Below are positions 50,857-59,596 of a stretch of DNA of 64,000 bases, in pieces. Position numbers and translations under genes: made by a program. This stretch comes from DASWJZ01 sp964440525 (lineage in GTDB: Bacteria; Pseudomonadota; Alphaproteobacteria; Rhizobiales; Afifellaceae), in assembly GCA_964440525.1 (NCBI GenBank), contig CAYTTC010000001.1, forward strand, positions 62,001 to 126,000. The letters run 5' to 3'. The notes below the pieces were generated by a model that saw only the letters and a program-made list of their open reading frames with translations, was not told where the DNA came from and did no database searches. The stretch's first letter is position 1. Each line of letters starts with the position of its first letter.

Positions 50857-51777
50857 ATGGCGGTCTCGCACGCGAAGACGTCCGGCCGCGGTTCCGGTCA
50901 CGATGTCGGCAGCGGATTCGCGGAGCTGCTCGGGCGCTGGCGCGGCGGCGGCCGCGGAAGCCCGCCCATCGTCATGGGCGTCGTCAACGTCACGCCCGAT
51001 TCATTCTCCGACGGCGGGCACTTCCTGGCGCGCGACGCCGCCGTGGCACATGGCGAAAGGCTGGTGCGCGAGGGCGCGGCCATTCTCGACGTCGGCGGGG
51101 AATCGACCCGCAAGGATGCCTCGGCGGTCAGCGCGGACGAAGAGCTGCGGCGTATCCTCCCCGTCATCGAATCGCTGCGGAAGACCGGAGTCCTCATCTC
51201 AGTCGATACGATGAAGTCGGCGGTGGCCGAGGCGGCGCTCGAAGCCGGAGCGGCGATCGTCAACGACATTCGCGGGCTGCAGGGCGATCCCGACATGGCC
51301 GCAATCGTCGCCGGCTTCGGCGCCGGCGTGATCGTCATGCACAATCCCGGCTTGCTCGGTTCCGCCATTCCGATTGACGGCGATCCGGTCGAGGCCTGCC
51401 TCGCCTATTTCGAGCAGAGCCTCGGCGTCGCGCGCCGCGCCGGCATAAGCGAGGATCGAATCGTGCTCGATCCGGGCTTTGGTTTCGGCAAGTCGCCGGA
51501 GCAGAATCTGGAGCTCCTCGCGCGCTTCTCCGAGCTCAACCGGCTCGGCTTTCCGCTTCTCGCCGGAACCTCGCGGAAATCCTTCATCGGCAAAGTGACC
51601 GGACGGGACAATCCGGACCGCCTGATCGGGACGCTCGTCACCAATGTCGTCACCGCGCTCGCCGGTGCTGCCATCGTGCGCGTCCACGATGTCGCCGAGC
51701 ATGTAGAGGCCATGCGGATGGCGGCGGCGATCCGCGGGACGGACCACACGGGCGCGGCGCCGGAGGCGACCGCATGA
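50857..51777 (+). CDS. folP: Dihydropteroate synthase
   Basis: A 306-residue folate enzyme joining p-aminobenzoate to hydroxymethyl-dihydropterin diphosphate. The family motifs are MGVVNVTPDSFSDGG near residue 40 and ILDVGGESTRKDA; SVDTMKSAVAEAAL, IVNDIRGLQGD, IVLDPGFGFGKSPEQNLEL and LAGTSRKSFIG follow, so the active site is complete. The ATG at 50857 is chosen because the frame upstream has no family similarity. The stop overlaps folK by 4 bases. The usual folB between folP and folK is absent here. Confidence 0.95.
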   Translation: MAVSHAKTSGRGSGHDVGSGFAELLGRWRGGGRGSPPIVMGVVNVTPDSFSDGGHFLARDAAVAHGERLVREGAAILDVGGESTRKDASAVSADEELRRILPVIESLRKTGVLISVDTMKSAVAEAALEAGAAIVNDIRGLQGDPDMAAIVAGFGAGVIVMHNPGLLGSAIPIDGDPVEACLAYFEQSLGVARRAGISEDRIVLDPGFGFGKSPEQNLELLARFSELNRLGFPLLAGTSRKSFIGKVTGRDNPDRLIGTLVTNVVTALAGAAIVRVHDVAEHVEAMRMAAAIRGTDHTGAAPEATA

Positions 51778-52274
51778 CAAGCGCGGTCCTCGGCCTCGGC
51801 GGCAATATCGGCGACAGCCGCAAGCTCATCGCCGCGGCGATCGACCGCCTGGCCGCACATCACGGGATCGAGGTGGAAGCGGTCTCCGCGCTTTATCTGA
51901 CTCCACCCTGGGGCAAGATCGACCAGCCAGCTTTCCTCAACGCCGCCGTACGCATCGAGACCACGCTTGCACCACGCGCGCTCCTGCAAGCGGCTCTCGA
52001 CGTGGAGCGAAAACTCGGCCGGGAAAGGACCGAACGCTGGGGCCCGCGCCGGATCGACATCGACATCTTGCTATTCGGCACGGTCGAGATCGACGAGCCG
52101 GGCCTGCATGTTCCCCATCCGCGGCTGACGGAGCGCGCCTTCGCGTTGGCGCCGCTCGTCGACGTCATGCCGGATTCTGAATTCGCGGGGAGGCCGGCAA
52201 GGGATTGGCTAAAACTCAGCGACACCACGGGAATGCAGCGTCTCGCCGAGCCAGGCTGGCACAAATCGGCGTGA
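51774..52274 (+). CDS. folK: 2-amino-4-hydroxy-6-hydroxymethyldihydropteridine diphosphokinase
   Basis: A 166-residue HPPK. GLGGNIGDSRKLI at the N-terminus, YLTPPWGKIDQPAFLNAAV in the substrate region, and the signature GPRRIDIDILLFG with the catalytic acids, then VPHPRLTERAFALAPL. It supplies the pterin diphosphate used by FolP, with which it overlaps by 4 bases. It is convergent with the pterin dehydratase gene 29 bases downstream. Confidence 0.95.
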   Translation: MTSAVLGLGGNIGDSRKLIAAAIDRLAAHHGIEVEAVSALYLTPPWGKIDQPAFLNAAVRIETTLAPRALLQAALDVERKLGRERTERWGPRRIDIDILLFGTVEIDEPGLHVPHPRLTERAFALAPLVDVMPDSEFAGRPARDWLKLSDTTGMQRLAEPGWHKSA

Positions 52275-52303
52275 CCGGCGCGGCGCGGGCGGCGGATCGC
52301 AGG

Positions 52304-52684
52304 TCAGGAATCGTATTTGATATAGGCGAAGCGCGGATCGTTGGGTGTTCCCTCGAGCGCGCCGCCTTCCTTCCCCGGCTGCCACGAAACCACCTCCTCG
52401 ATCTTCTTGGCGAGCGCGAAGTCCTTATCGGTGATGCCCTTCGCCGCGTGGTTCTGCAGCAGCACCTCGACCAAGGCGTAGGACGCTCTGATGTCGGGAT
52501 GGTGCCAGGCGGCCTCGGCGAGGTGCCCGACGGCGTTGATCACCATCAGCGTTCCCTTCCAGCCCGCTGTCTTGTATTTCCGCCCGATATATCCATTCGC
52601 CAGGTACCAGTGCGGCAGCTCCTTCTTGAGTCGCTCCTCGACCTCGGCGTCGGTGTAGGTCCGCTCGGCCCGTCGCTCGCTCAT
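52304..52684 (-). CDS. Pterin-4a-carbinolamine dehydratase-like protein
   Basis: A 126-residue protein matching the PCD/DCoH family: the active-site pattern of His residues appears as AWHHPDIRASYALVEVLLQN followed by HAAKGITDKDFALAKKIEEV. The family dehydrates 4a-hydroxy-tetrahydrobiopterin formed by aromatic amino-acid hydroxylases. Compared with short PCDs it has an extra C-terminal tail (GKEGGALEGTPNDPRFAYIK). Convergent with folK, which fits a pterin-linked neighbourhood although function in folate synthesis is not implied. Confidence 0.85.
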   Translation of the reverse strand: MSERRAERTYTDAEVEERLKKELPHWYLANGYIGRKYKTAGWKGTLMVINAVGHLAEAAWHHPDIRASYALVEVLLQNHAAKGITDKDFALAKKIEEVVSWQPGKEGGALEGTPNDPRFAYIKYDS

Positions 52685-52829
52685 GGTCGGTCGTCCTCCC
52701 GAGTCCTGGCCAAAGCCGAAAGGCCGCCATCATGATGGAAGGACGCAGGTTCGGATACAATACGCCTCGATGGCGAGGTTCAGGGCGCTCGCCTTGACCT
52801 GCGGGGCAGCGCTCGGGCACGGAGAAAGG

Positions 52830-53531
52830 ATGCGCGGAGTTCTCTTCGACAAGGACGGCACGCTTCTCGACTTCGAGGCAAGCTGGTCGGGCGTCTACCG
52901 GGATCTCTGCCTCGACCTTGCGAGTGGCGACGCGGCCGTGGCTCAGTCCATGCTTATCGCGGGGGGCCTGGACGCTGAGACGGGTCGCTTCCGTTCCGGA
53001 GGCGCGCTTGCGGCGGGAAACACCATCGACATCGTCCGCATCTGGTTTCCGGCGCTTGCAGGCGCGGAGGAGCGCGCGATGGTGGAGCGCATCGACCGTG
53101 TCTTCCATGTGAATGGCATAACCTGCTCGGTCCCGGTTCCGGGTCTTCGCCCGACTCTCGCCGAGCTGGCGGAAGCCGGCCTCGCCATGGGTGTCGCCAC
53201 CAGTGACGGGACGGCGGCGGCGCGGGCGGCGATCGCCGCGCTCGGGCTCGAAAACTACCTGCCGCATGTCTTCGGCTACGATTCGGTGCCGCAGCCGAAG
53301 CCGGCGCCCGACATCGTGCACGCCTTTTCCGAAGCGATCGCCGTTCCACCCAAGGAAATCGTGGTGATCGGCGACAATCCTCACGATATTGAAATGGCGC
53401 GAAGCGCCGGCGCCGGTGCCGCGATCGGCGTGCTCACAGGCAACAGCGGACGCGAGGATCTCGCGCCGCTCGCCGATGCCGTGCTCGAAAGCGTGTGCGA
53501 CCTGCCCGCCTGGCTTCGCGCCAGAGCATGA
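52830..53531 (+). CDS. HAD-superfamily hydrolase (phosphoglycolate phosphatase-like)
   Basis: A 233-residue HAD phosphatase. Motif I is LFDKDGTLLDF with the nucleophile Asp, motif II GVATSDGT, the Lys lies in PQPKPAPD, and motif IV is VVIGDNPHDIEMARSAGAG. An alpha-helical cap follows motif I. The ATG at 52830 has GGAGAAAG upstream. The stop codon lies inside the palindromic repeat at 53525-53570. Substrate unknown; phosphoglycolate or a sugar phosphate is typical for this branch. Confidence 0.88.
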   Translation: MRGVLFDKDGTLLDFEASWSGVYRDLCLDLASGDAAVAQSMLIAGGLDAETGRFRSGGALAAGNTIDIVRIWFPALAGAEERAMVERIDRVFHVNGITCSVPVPGLRPTLAELAEAGLAMGVATSDGTAAARAAIAALGLENYLPHVFGYDSVPQPKPAPDIVHAFSEAIAVPPKEIVVIGDNPHDIEMARSAGAGAAIGVLTGNSGREDLAPLADAVLESVCDLPAWLRARA

Positions 53532-53570
53532 TCCCGAAAAGCGGAAACCGCTTTCGGAAAAGATCATGCT
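53525..53570. repeat. Rhizobial palindromic repeat
   Basis: AGCATGATC at the left and GATCATGCT at the right are exact inverted arms; the inside also folds (CCGAAAAGCGG with CCGCTTTCGG). The pattern GCATGATCCCGAAAAG is familiar as a frequently dispersed palindrome in Rhizobiales genomes. It overlaps the stop codon of the HAD gene and may double as a transcription terminator for it. Confidence 0.75.
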
Positions 53571-53610
53571 TGGCCAAATTCGCGCCGCAACTGAGCGCTC
53601 GGCAGGGACA

Positions 53611-55034
53611 TTAGAATCGATCCCCCAGGCGCCCTTGCCAGATCGCTAACGTAACCAAAGAACGGCGCAGCCAGGAAGCCAGCGGGAGCGGCGGAATTGG
53701 GATTTCGGTGAATACCGAAATCCGCTCCGTTCGGCCTTGCACCGCCTCCGCCAGGAGCTTGCCCAGGAACGGCGCGAGCGCGACGCNNNNNNNNNNNNNN
53801 NNNNNNNNNNNNNNNNNNNNNNNNNNNNNNNNNNNNNNNNNNNNNNNNNNNNNNNNNNNNNNNNNNNNNNNNNNNNNNNNNNNNNNCGGCCTTGCACCGC
53901 CTCCGCCAGGAGCTTGCCCAGGAACGGCGCGAGCGCGACGCCCTGCCCCGAATAGCCGCCTGCCGCCCAGACATCCGGGGCGATCTCCCGCACATAGGGA
54001 AGGCGCGGCGCGGTCACCGAGACGATGCCGCCCCAGCCGTGCGCGATCTCGGTTTTCGCAAGCTGCGGATAGATTTCGAGAAGATGCGGCCGCACGAACG
54101 ACCGCACGTCGGCGGGGATTTTCCCGGCATTGCTCTCGCCGCCGCCGAAGACCAGCCGGCCGTCCGCGGTTTTTCGCCAGTAGCGAACGACGAAGCGGCT
54201 GTCCGCCGCGGACTGGCCGCCGGGAAGAATGGCGTCGCCAGCGGGGCCGAGCGGCTCGGTCACGACAACGAAGCTGTTGATGCCGACCATGCGCCGGCGG
54301 GTGATCTGCTCGAAGTCTCCGGAGCGTCCGTCGGTCGCCACGATGACACGGTCGGCACGGATTTCTCCACGCGGCGTCTTCACGATCGGACCGGCGCCGA
54401 GCGAGACGGCCGGCGTATTCTCGTGAACCACCGCGCCGAGGCTAGTGGCGGCGCGCGCGAGGCCAAGGGAAAACCGGTAGGGATCGAGATGGCCGCCGCC
54501 GCGGTCATGAATTCCTCCGAAGAAGCGTTCCGTGCCGAGCGCTGCGATCGTCTCGGCTCTATCGAGAAGGCTCGCCTGATCGTAGCCGAAGCGCTGCGAG
54601 AGCACCTCCACGAGCTCGGCCGCATCCGGAAGAAGCGACTTCTTGTGCAGCGTCTCGATCACACCGGGACGGAGGTCGCAGGCTATGGCGTGGCGGACGA
54701 CAAGCCCGCGGATCAACGCCTTCGCCTCCTCCGCCATCTCCCAAAAAATCTTGGCGCGCTCGAAGCCAAAACGCTTCTCCAGCCAGATCACGTCGCGGCG
54801 GAGGCCGGAATGGATCTGGCCGCCGTTCCGCCCCGAGGCGCCGCTCGCGACGCTGTTTGCCTCGATGAGCACGACGTCGGCGCCAGCTTCGGCCAGATGC
54901 AGTGCGGCGGAAAGGCCGGTGAATCCGCCGCCTACGACACAAACATCGGCCCGTCTGGATTCCAAGAGCGGGGAATACTCAGGCACATCCCCCGCCGAAA
55001 GCCGGAAGAAGGACGGCGGCAGAGCGCGCGCCAA
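53611..55034 (-). CDS. FAD-dependent oxidoreductase, gamma-glutamylputrescine oxidase-like (interrupted by assembly gap)
   Basis: FAD motif VCVVGGGFTGLSAALHLAEA, then ASGASGRNGGQIHSGLRRDV and, near the C-terminus, APRLPYVREIAPDVWAAGGY followed by SGQGVALAPF. The family oxidises amines such as gamma-glutamylputrescine or glycine-like compounds. A 100-N gap and a 55-base duplication (53732-53786 equals 53887-53941) split the gene; after removing one copy and the Ns the frame is continuous, ending VQGRTERISVFTEIPIPPLP, LASWLRRSLVTLAIW and QGRLGDRF, giving 422 residues. Translation appears to start at TTG 55034, because an in-frame stop is just upstream. It follows the ligase gene by 9 bases, supporting a Puu-like polyamine pathway. 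Confidence 0.85.
53732..53941. other. Assembly gap (100 N) with duplicated 55-base ends
   Basis: N run 53787-53886. The 55 bases before it (53732-53786) are identical to the 55 bases after it (53887-53941). This is what two contigs with a shared end look like after scaffolding with a default gap, so the real genome likely has one copy and no gap. Confidence 0.9.
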
Positions 55035-55043
55035 AGCCGGACC

Positions 55044-56447
55044 CTAGACGCTCAAAAGCAGATATTCGCGCTCCCAGGGGCTGATCACGCCCATGAAAGT
55101 CTCGTACTCGGTTTCCTTGATGGCCCGATAGGTGCGCACGAACGCCGCACCGAAAATCTCGACCAGCTCGGGCGTGACCTCAAGCAGCCTTACCGCGTCG
55201 AGGATCGAGCGCGGCAGCGCGAAGGCCGGGTCATGGCTGGCGCTCTCGATCGGACGGTCGGGCTTCAGCTCCTTCACCAAACCGAGATAGCCGCAGGCGA
55301 GCGAGGCGGCGATGGCGAGGTAGGGATTGGCGTCGGAGGAGGGAACCCGGTTTTCGACGCGCCGGTTCTCAGGGTCGGAGAGCGGCACGCGGAGCCCGAC
55401 GGTCCGATTGTCGTAGCCCCAGCGCACGTTGATCGGGGCGCTCGTGTTCCTGACCAGCCGGCGGTAGGAGTTCACGTAGGGCGCCAGCATGCACATGACG
55501 CGCGGCAGGTAGTTCTGCATCCCGGCGATGTAGTTCAGAAATCTCGGTTCCAGCACATTCACGCCGCCGTCGGCGAAGATGTTGCGGCCGGTCATGGCGT
55601 CGGTCACCGAGTGGTGGATGTGCATGGCCGAGCCCGGCTCGGTGGCGATGGGCTTGGCCATGAAGGTCGCGTACATTTTGTGACGGAGCGCCGCCTCGCG
55701 GATCGTGCGCTTGAACAAAAACACCTGGTCGGCGAGCTCGACCGGGTCGCCGTGGCGCAGGTTGATCTCCATCTGCGCGGTGCCGTCTTCGTGGTTCAGC
55801 GTGTCGATCTCCAGCCCCTGCGCCTCGGAGAATCGGTAGATGTCGTCGAACAACTCCTCGAACTCGTTCACCGCCGTGATCGAATAGGCCTGACGGGCGC
55901 GCTCCGGCCGGCCGGAGCGTCCGATCGGCGGCTCGAGCGGATAGTCCGGATCGATGTTCGGCTTGACGAGATAGAATTCCATCTCCGGCGCCACCACCGG
56001 CTTCAAGCCGAGGTCAGCGTAGAGCTTGACGATCCGCTTCAGCACATTGCGCGGCGCGATCTCGAAGGGTGTCCCGTCCTTATGAAAAGCGTCGTGGATC
56101 ACCTGCGCGGTCGGATCGCTGGCCCACGGGATGACCGCAAGCGTGGCGAAATCCGGCTTGAAGATGAGGTCGCTGTCGGTGAGGCCCTCGATGAAGGCCT
56201 CTTCCTCCTCCGGATATTCGCCGGTGATGGTCTGGGTGAACATCGAGGCCGGCAGCGTCATCGGATTGCCGCTGAAGAATTTTTCCGTCGGCATCAGTTT
56301 TCCGCGCGCCACCCCGGCCTGATCCGGGATGATGCACTCGACGTCATCGATGCGGCGCTCGCGGCACCACTTTCGGGCGGCGGCCTCGTCGGCAACCCCG
56401 CGGGCGGCTTGCGGAATCTCGTCCGGTATTTCGGCTTTTGCACTCAT
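55044..56447 (-). CDS. Glutamine synthetase family protein (gamma-glutamylpolyamine synthetase-like)
   Basis: A 467-residue protein of the glutamine synthetase superfamily. It has the N-terminal beta-grasp segment with DQAGVARGKLMPTEKF, then VAPEMEFYLVKP (metal Glu), NHEDGTAQMEINLRHGD, AKPIATEPGSAMHIHHS (metal/ATP), RWGYDNRTVGLRVPLS and RVENRVPSSDANPYLAIAA. Metabolic GlnA proteins are similar in length, but the sequence around LDPDYPLEPPIGRSG and the neighbouring oxidase fit the PuuA-like ligases that attach glutamate to polyamines or other amines. The ATG is at 56447; the stop is 9 bases before the oxidase start. Confidence 0.85.
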   Translation of the reverse strand: MSAKAEIPDEIPQAARGVADEAAARKWCRERRIDDVECIIPDQAGVARGKLMPTEKFFSGNPMTLPASMFTQTITGEYPEEEEAFIEGLTDSDLIFKPDFATLAVIPWASDPTAQVIHDAFHKDGTPFEIAPRNVLKRIVKLYADLGLKPVVAPEMEFYLVKPNIDPDYPLEPPIGRSGRPERARQAYSITAVNEFEELFDDIYRFSEAQGLEIDTLNHEDGTAQMEINLRHGDPVELADQVFLFKRTIREAALRHKMYATFMAKPIATEPGSAMHIHHSVTDAMTGRNIFADGGVNVLEPRFLNYIAGMQNYLPRVMCMLAPYVNSYRRLVRNTSAPINVRWGYDNRTVGLRVPLSDPENRRVENRVPSSDANPYLAIAASLACGYLGLVKELKPDRPIESASHDPAFALPRSILDAVRLLEVTPELVEIFGAAFVRTYRAIKETEYETFMGVISPWEREYLLLSV

Positions 56448-56501
56448 TCCCGATACTTAGCCGGTTTCACGGCTTTCGCGAAGCCGCGACGCGCGGGACG
56501 G

Positions 56502-57632
56502 CTAATCCAGCGTGCGGCGGAAGCGCAGGATCGCGAGCGTTCCGATGACCAGGAGGAAAACCACGACCGGCCAGAGGTGCGGCAGCGTGTCGAGGGCGCC
56601 GTTCCCCTTCAGCATGATGCCGCGGACGGCGCGCAGGAAATGCGTGAGCGGCAGGACCTGGCCGATCGCCTGCGCCCAGGCCGGCATGCCGCGGAACGGG
56701 AACATGAAGCCGGAGAGCAGGATCGAGGGGAGGAAATAGAAGAACGTCATCTGCATCGCCTGCATCTGCGTGCGGGCGAGCGTGGAGAAGGTGTAGCCGA
56801 GCGTCACATTCGAAGCGATGAAGAGAAGCACGGCGCAGAGGAGGAGCGTCAGCGAGCCTTCCATCGGCACCGAGAAGAGCAGGAAGGCGGCCGAGAGGAT
56901 GACCAGAATCTGCAGCAAGCCGAGGCCGACATAGGGCAGGATTTTTCCGATCATGATGTCGACCGGGCGGACCGGCATGGCGAGAAGATTCTCCATCGTC
57001 CCGCGCTCGATCTCGCGCGTCAGCGCGAGCGCCGTCATCAGCGTGGTGGTGAGGGTCAGGATCACGCCGATCAGGCCGGGCACGATGTTGTAGGAGGTGA
57101 CGCCTTCCGGATTGTAGAGGCGGTGCACGACGACCTCAGCGCCTCCCGTGGCCTGCGGGCGAGCCGACGGGCCGTCGAGGGATGCGGCGACGGCGCGGCG
57201 CACGATCTCTGGCATGGCGCCGATGGCGTTGACCGAGGCGGCCGGGTCGGTGGCATCGGCCTCGACCACGATCTGGGCATTTCTGCCGCGGGCAAGATCG
57301 CTGTGAAAGTCCGTCGGCACGGTGACGACGAAGGCGAGCCTGCCCAGAGCCAGCGCATCGCGCGCTTCCGCCTCGGACAAGTCCCCTTCGATCTCGAAAT
57401 ATCCGGAAGTCTGCATGCCGGCGACGATGGCGCGCGCGGCGGGCCCGGAATCGGCCATGACGATGCCGGTCGGCAGATGCTTCGGATCGCTGTTGATGGC
57501 ATAGCCGAAAAGCACGAGCTGGATGATCGGGATGCCGACGATCATGGCGAAGGTCAGCCGGTCGCGCCGCATCTGGATCACCTCCTTCAGCAGGACGGCG
57601 CGAATTCGCTGAGCGGCGGAAGCGGGCGTCAT
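56502..57632 (-). CDS. ABC-2 type transporter permease (YhhJ/YbhR-like)
   Basis: A 376-residue permease with one N-terminal hydrophobic segment, a large extracytoplasmic domain (about 45-170) and a C-terminal bundle of five or so membrane segments with EIERGTMENLLAMPVRPVDI, the hallmark of ABC-2 exporters. SDPKHLPTGIVMADSG begins the periplasmic domain. Last gene of the operon TetR-HlyD-ATPase-permease; only 1 base separates it from the ATPase stop. Probably exports drugs, lipids or polymers with the membrane fusion protein. Confidence 0.9.
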   Translation of the reverse strand: MTPASAAQRIRAVLLKEVIQMRRDRLTFAMIVGIPIIQLVLFGYAINSDPKHLPTGIVMADSGPAARAIVAGMQTSGYFEIEGDLSEAEARDALALGRLAFVVTVPTDFHSDLARGRNAQIVVEADATDPAASVNAIGAMPEIVRRAVAASLDGPSARPQATGGAEVVVHRLYNPEGVTSYNIVPGLIGVILTLTTTLMTALALTREIERGTMENLLAMPVRPVDIMIGKILPYVGLGLLQILVILSAAFLLFSVPMEGSLTLLLCAVLLFIASNVTLGYTFSTLARTQMQAMQMTFFYFLPSILLSGFMFPFRGMPAWAQAIGQVLPLTHFLRAVRGIMLKGNGALDTLPHLWPVVVFLLVIGTLAILRFRRTLD

Positions 57633-57633
57633 C

Positions 57634-58640
57634 TCAAGCGTTCCCGCCGGCTTGCGCCTCGCTCATGAGGCGGATGAAGACATCCTCAAGCGTCGTTTCG
57701 CCCGCCGCCACTTCGACCGGAAATTTTCGCGCGATCTCGTCAACGCTTTGCCGTAGCGCTTGAGGGTCGGAGCCGACAACGTGCAAATCCTCGCCGAAGG
57801 CGGCGACCTGCTCCACTCCCGGCATGCCGGCAAGCGCCCGGGCCGCCGCGGCCGCGCCGCGCCCGGTGACGACGTACGTGCCGAGGCCAGACTCTGCGAT
57901 AATCTCCTCGGTGGTCCCGCGCGCGACGATGGCACCGTAGGCGATATAGACGATGCGGTGGCAGCGTTCGGCGTCGTCCATGTAGTGGGTGGAGACGAGC
58001 ACGGTCAGGCCGTCCTCGGCAAGGCGGTGGATCTCGTCCCAGAATTCTCTGCGCGCTTTCGGATCGACGCCGGCGGTCGGCTCGTCGAGGAGGAGGAGNN
58101 NNNNNNNNNNNNNNNNNNNNNNNNNNNNNNNNNNNNNNNNNNNNNNNNNNNNNNNNNNNNNNNNNNNNNNNNNNNNNNNNNNNNNNNNNNNNNNNNNNGC
58201 TTCCAGCCGCCGGACAGCGTGCCGGCAAGCTGATGCTGGCGGCTCGCCAGGCCAAGATTGTTCAGCGTCTCGTCGACAGTGCGGCGAAGGTTCGGCAGCG
58301 CATAAAGCCGCGCGACGAACTCGAGGTTCTCGCGGATCGTCAGATCTTCGTAGAAGGAGAAGCGCTGGGTCATGTAGCCGACCTCGCGCTTGATCGCTTC
58401 CGCCTGGCGCACGATGTCGTAACCAAGGCAGGTTCCCTCGCCGGCGCTCGGCCGCAAGAGGCCGCAGATCATGCGGATCGTCGTCGTCTTGCCGGAGCCG
58501 TTCGGTCCAAGAAAGCCGACGATCTCGCCTGCGGCGACCTTCAGATCAACATCGTTCACGACCGTCTTGTCGCCGAAGCGTTTGGTCAGGCCGCGCACGT
58601 CGATGACAATTTCGGGGGTGGGGGCGTTTTCGCCGCTCAT
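57634..58640 (-). CDS. ABC exporter ATP-binding protein (interrupted by assembly gap)
   Basis: Walker A GFLGPNGSGKTTTIRM, Q-loop VGYMTQRFSFYEDLT and signature LSGGWK lie before the gap, and LLLLDEPTAGVDPKARREFW with THYMDDAERCHRI after it, so the protein is a normal exporter ATPase. The 100 Ns at 58099-58198 replace the stretch between signature and Walker B; relatives have about 13-14 residues there. The codon phase on both sides fits a true gap of 2 bases plus whole codons (about 41-44 bases), consistent with an intact gene. Start overlaps the HlyD gene by 4 bases. Confidence 0.88.
58099..58198. other. Assembly gap (100 N)
   Basis: A default-sized N run inside the ABC ATPase gene, after GGTGG-W-K signature codons and before the LLLLDEP codons. 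No duplicated ends are seen, in contrast to the gap at 53787. Confidence 0.95.
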
Positions 58641-59596
58641 TGCGAGCCTCGAAGCGAGGGGCTCACGTCGACAGGCTGGCCGAGCGGCAGAAGGGCCGCC
58701 TCGCCCGCAAGCGCCGCCTCAGCGCGGAACATGAGTTTTCCCCGGTTCTCGCGGCTGAAGATCACCGGCGGGGTGAACTCCGCCTCCACGCCGAGGAAGG
58801 TCACTTCGGCGGAGAGATTTTCGGGGCAGCCGTCGCAGGCGACGGAAACTGCCATGCCGGTCGCCAGCGAGGCGCGCGCCGCTTGCGGCACGAAGAAGAT
58901 CACTTTTCGGGCATCATCCGGGAGGAGCGAAAGGACCGGCGCACCGGCCATGGCCACTTCGCCCATCTCGTAGTGGACATCCTCGATCCGGCCGCCGACC
59001 GGCGCCACGACGACGTATTTTTGCAGCCGCGTCTGCGCCTGCTGAAGGGCCGCGCGCGCAGCATCGACGGCGCGCTCGGCGGCGTCGATCTCGGGCGTCC
59101 GCGCGGGCATCGCCGCGACGTCGCGCTGTCGCTCGGCGGAATCGACCCGCGCCTCGGCGACCGAGACGTTCTCGCGCGCCTGATCGAGCCGCGCCTCCGA
59201 AATCACCTTCTGGTCGAACAGCACCTTCTGCCGCTCGAACTCCTTGCGCGCGGTCTCCAGCGAAGCCTCGGCTTCTGCGATCTGCGCCTCGATCACCGCG
59301 ATCTCGGGCGGGCGCTTGCCGCCGAGCAAGTTGGCGAGCTCGGCTTCCGCGCGCGCCTTCTCGGCCCCCGCCTGGTCGACGGCGGAGGCCACTTCCTCAT
59401 CGTCGATCCGGAAGAGGAGGTCGCCCTCTGCCACCACGGTGCCGCGCCGTGCGGCAACCTCCACGATGCGCCCGCCAACCTCGGGCGCGACATCAACGAA
59501 GTCGCCCTCGACGTAGCCTTGGAAGACAGCGTCCGCCGGCTGCCCGCCGCAGGCTGAGAGGACGAGAAGCGGAAGGAGAAAGAGAATTCGCGTCAT
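58637..59596 (-). CDS. HlyD-family periplasmic adaptor (membrane fusion protein)
   Basis: A 319-residue adaptor. The N-terminus (MTRILFLLPLLVLSACGG) is a lipoprotein-type signal peptide with LSAC lipobox. FVDVAPEVGGRIVEVAARRG is the first half of the biotinyl-like motif, a long coiled coil covers about 75-190 (many EKARAEAELANL and ARLDQARENVSVAEARVDSA type repeats), and YVVVAPVGGRIEDV is the second half. It links the ABC-2 exporter to an outer-membrane channel. It overlaps TetR and ATPase genes by 4 bases each. Confidence 0.92.
   Translation of the reverse strand: MTRILFLLPLLVLSACGGQPADAVFQGYVEGDFVDVAPEVGGRIVEVAARRGTVVAEGDLLFRIDDEEVASAVDQAGAEKARAEAELANLLGGKRPPEIAVIEAQIAEAEASLETARKEFERQKVLFDQKVISEARLDQARENVSVAEARVDSAERQRDVAAMPARTPEIDAAERAVDAARAALQQAQTRLQKYVVVAPVGGRIEDVHYEMGEVAMAGAPVLSLLPDDARKVIFFVPQAARASLATGMAVSVACDGCPENLSAEVTFLGVEAEFTPPVIFSRENRGKLMFRAEAALAGEAALLPLGQPVDVSPSLRGSQ

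Noticed and set aside
53892..57668. 1258-codon plus-strand open frame
   Set aside because: Antisense to the oxidase, ligase and exporter genes; rich in Arg/His/Gln without recognisable domains, as expected from GC-rich shadow frames.
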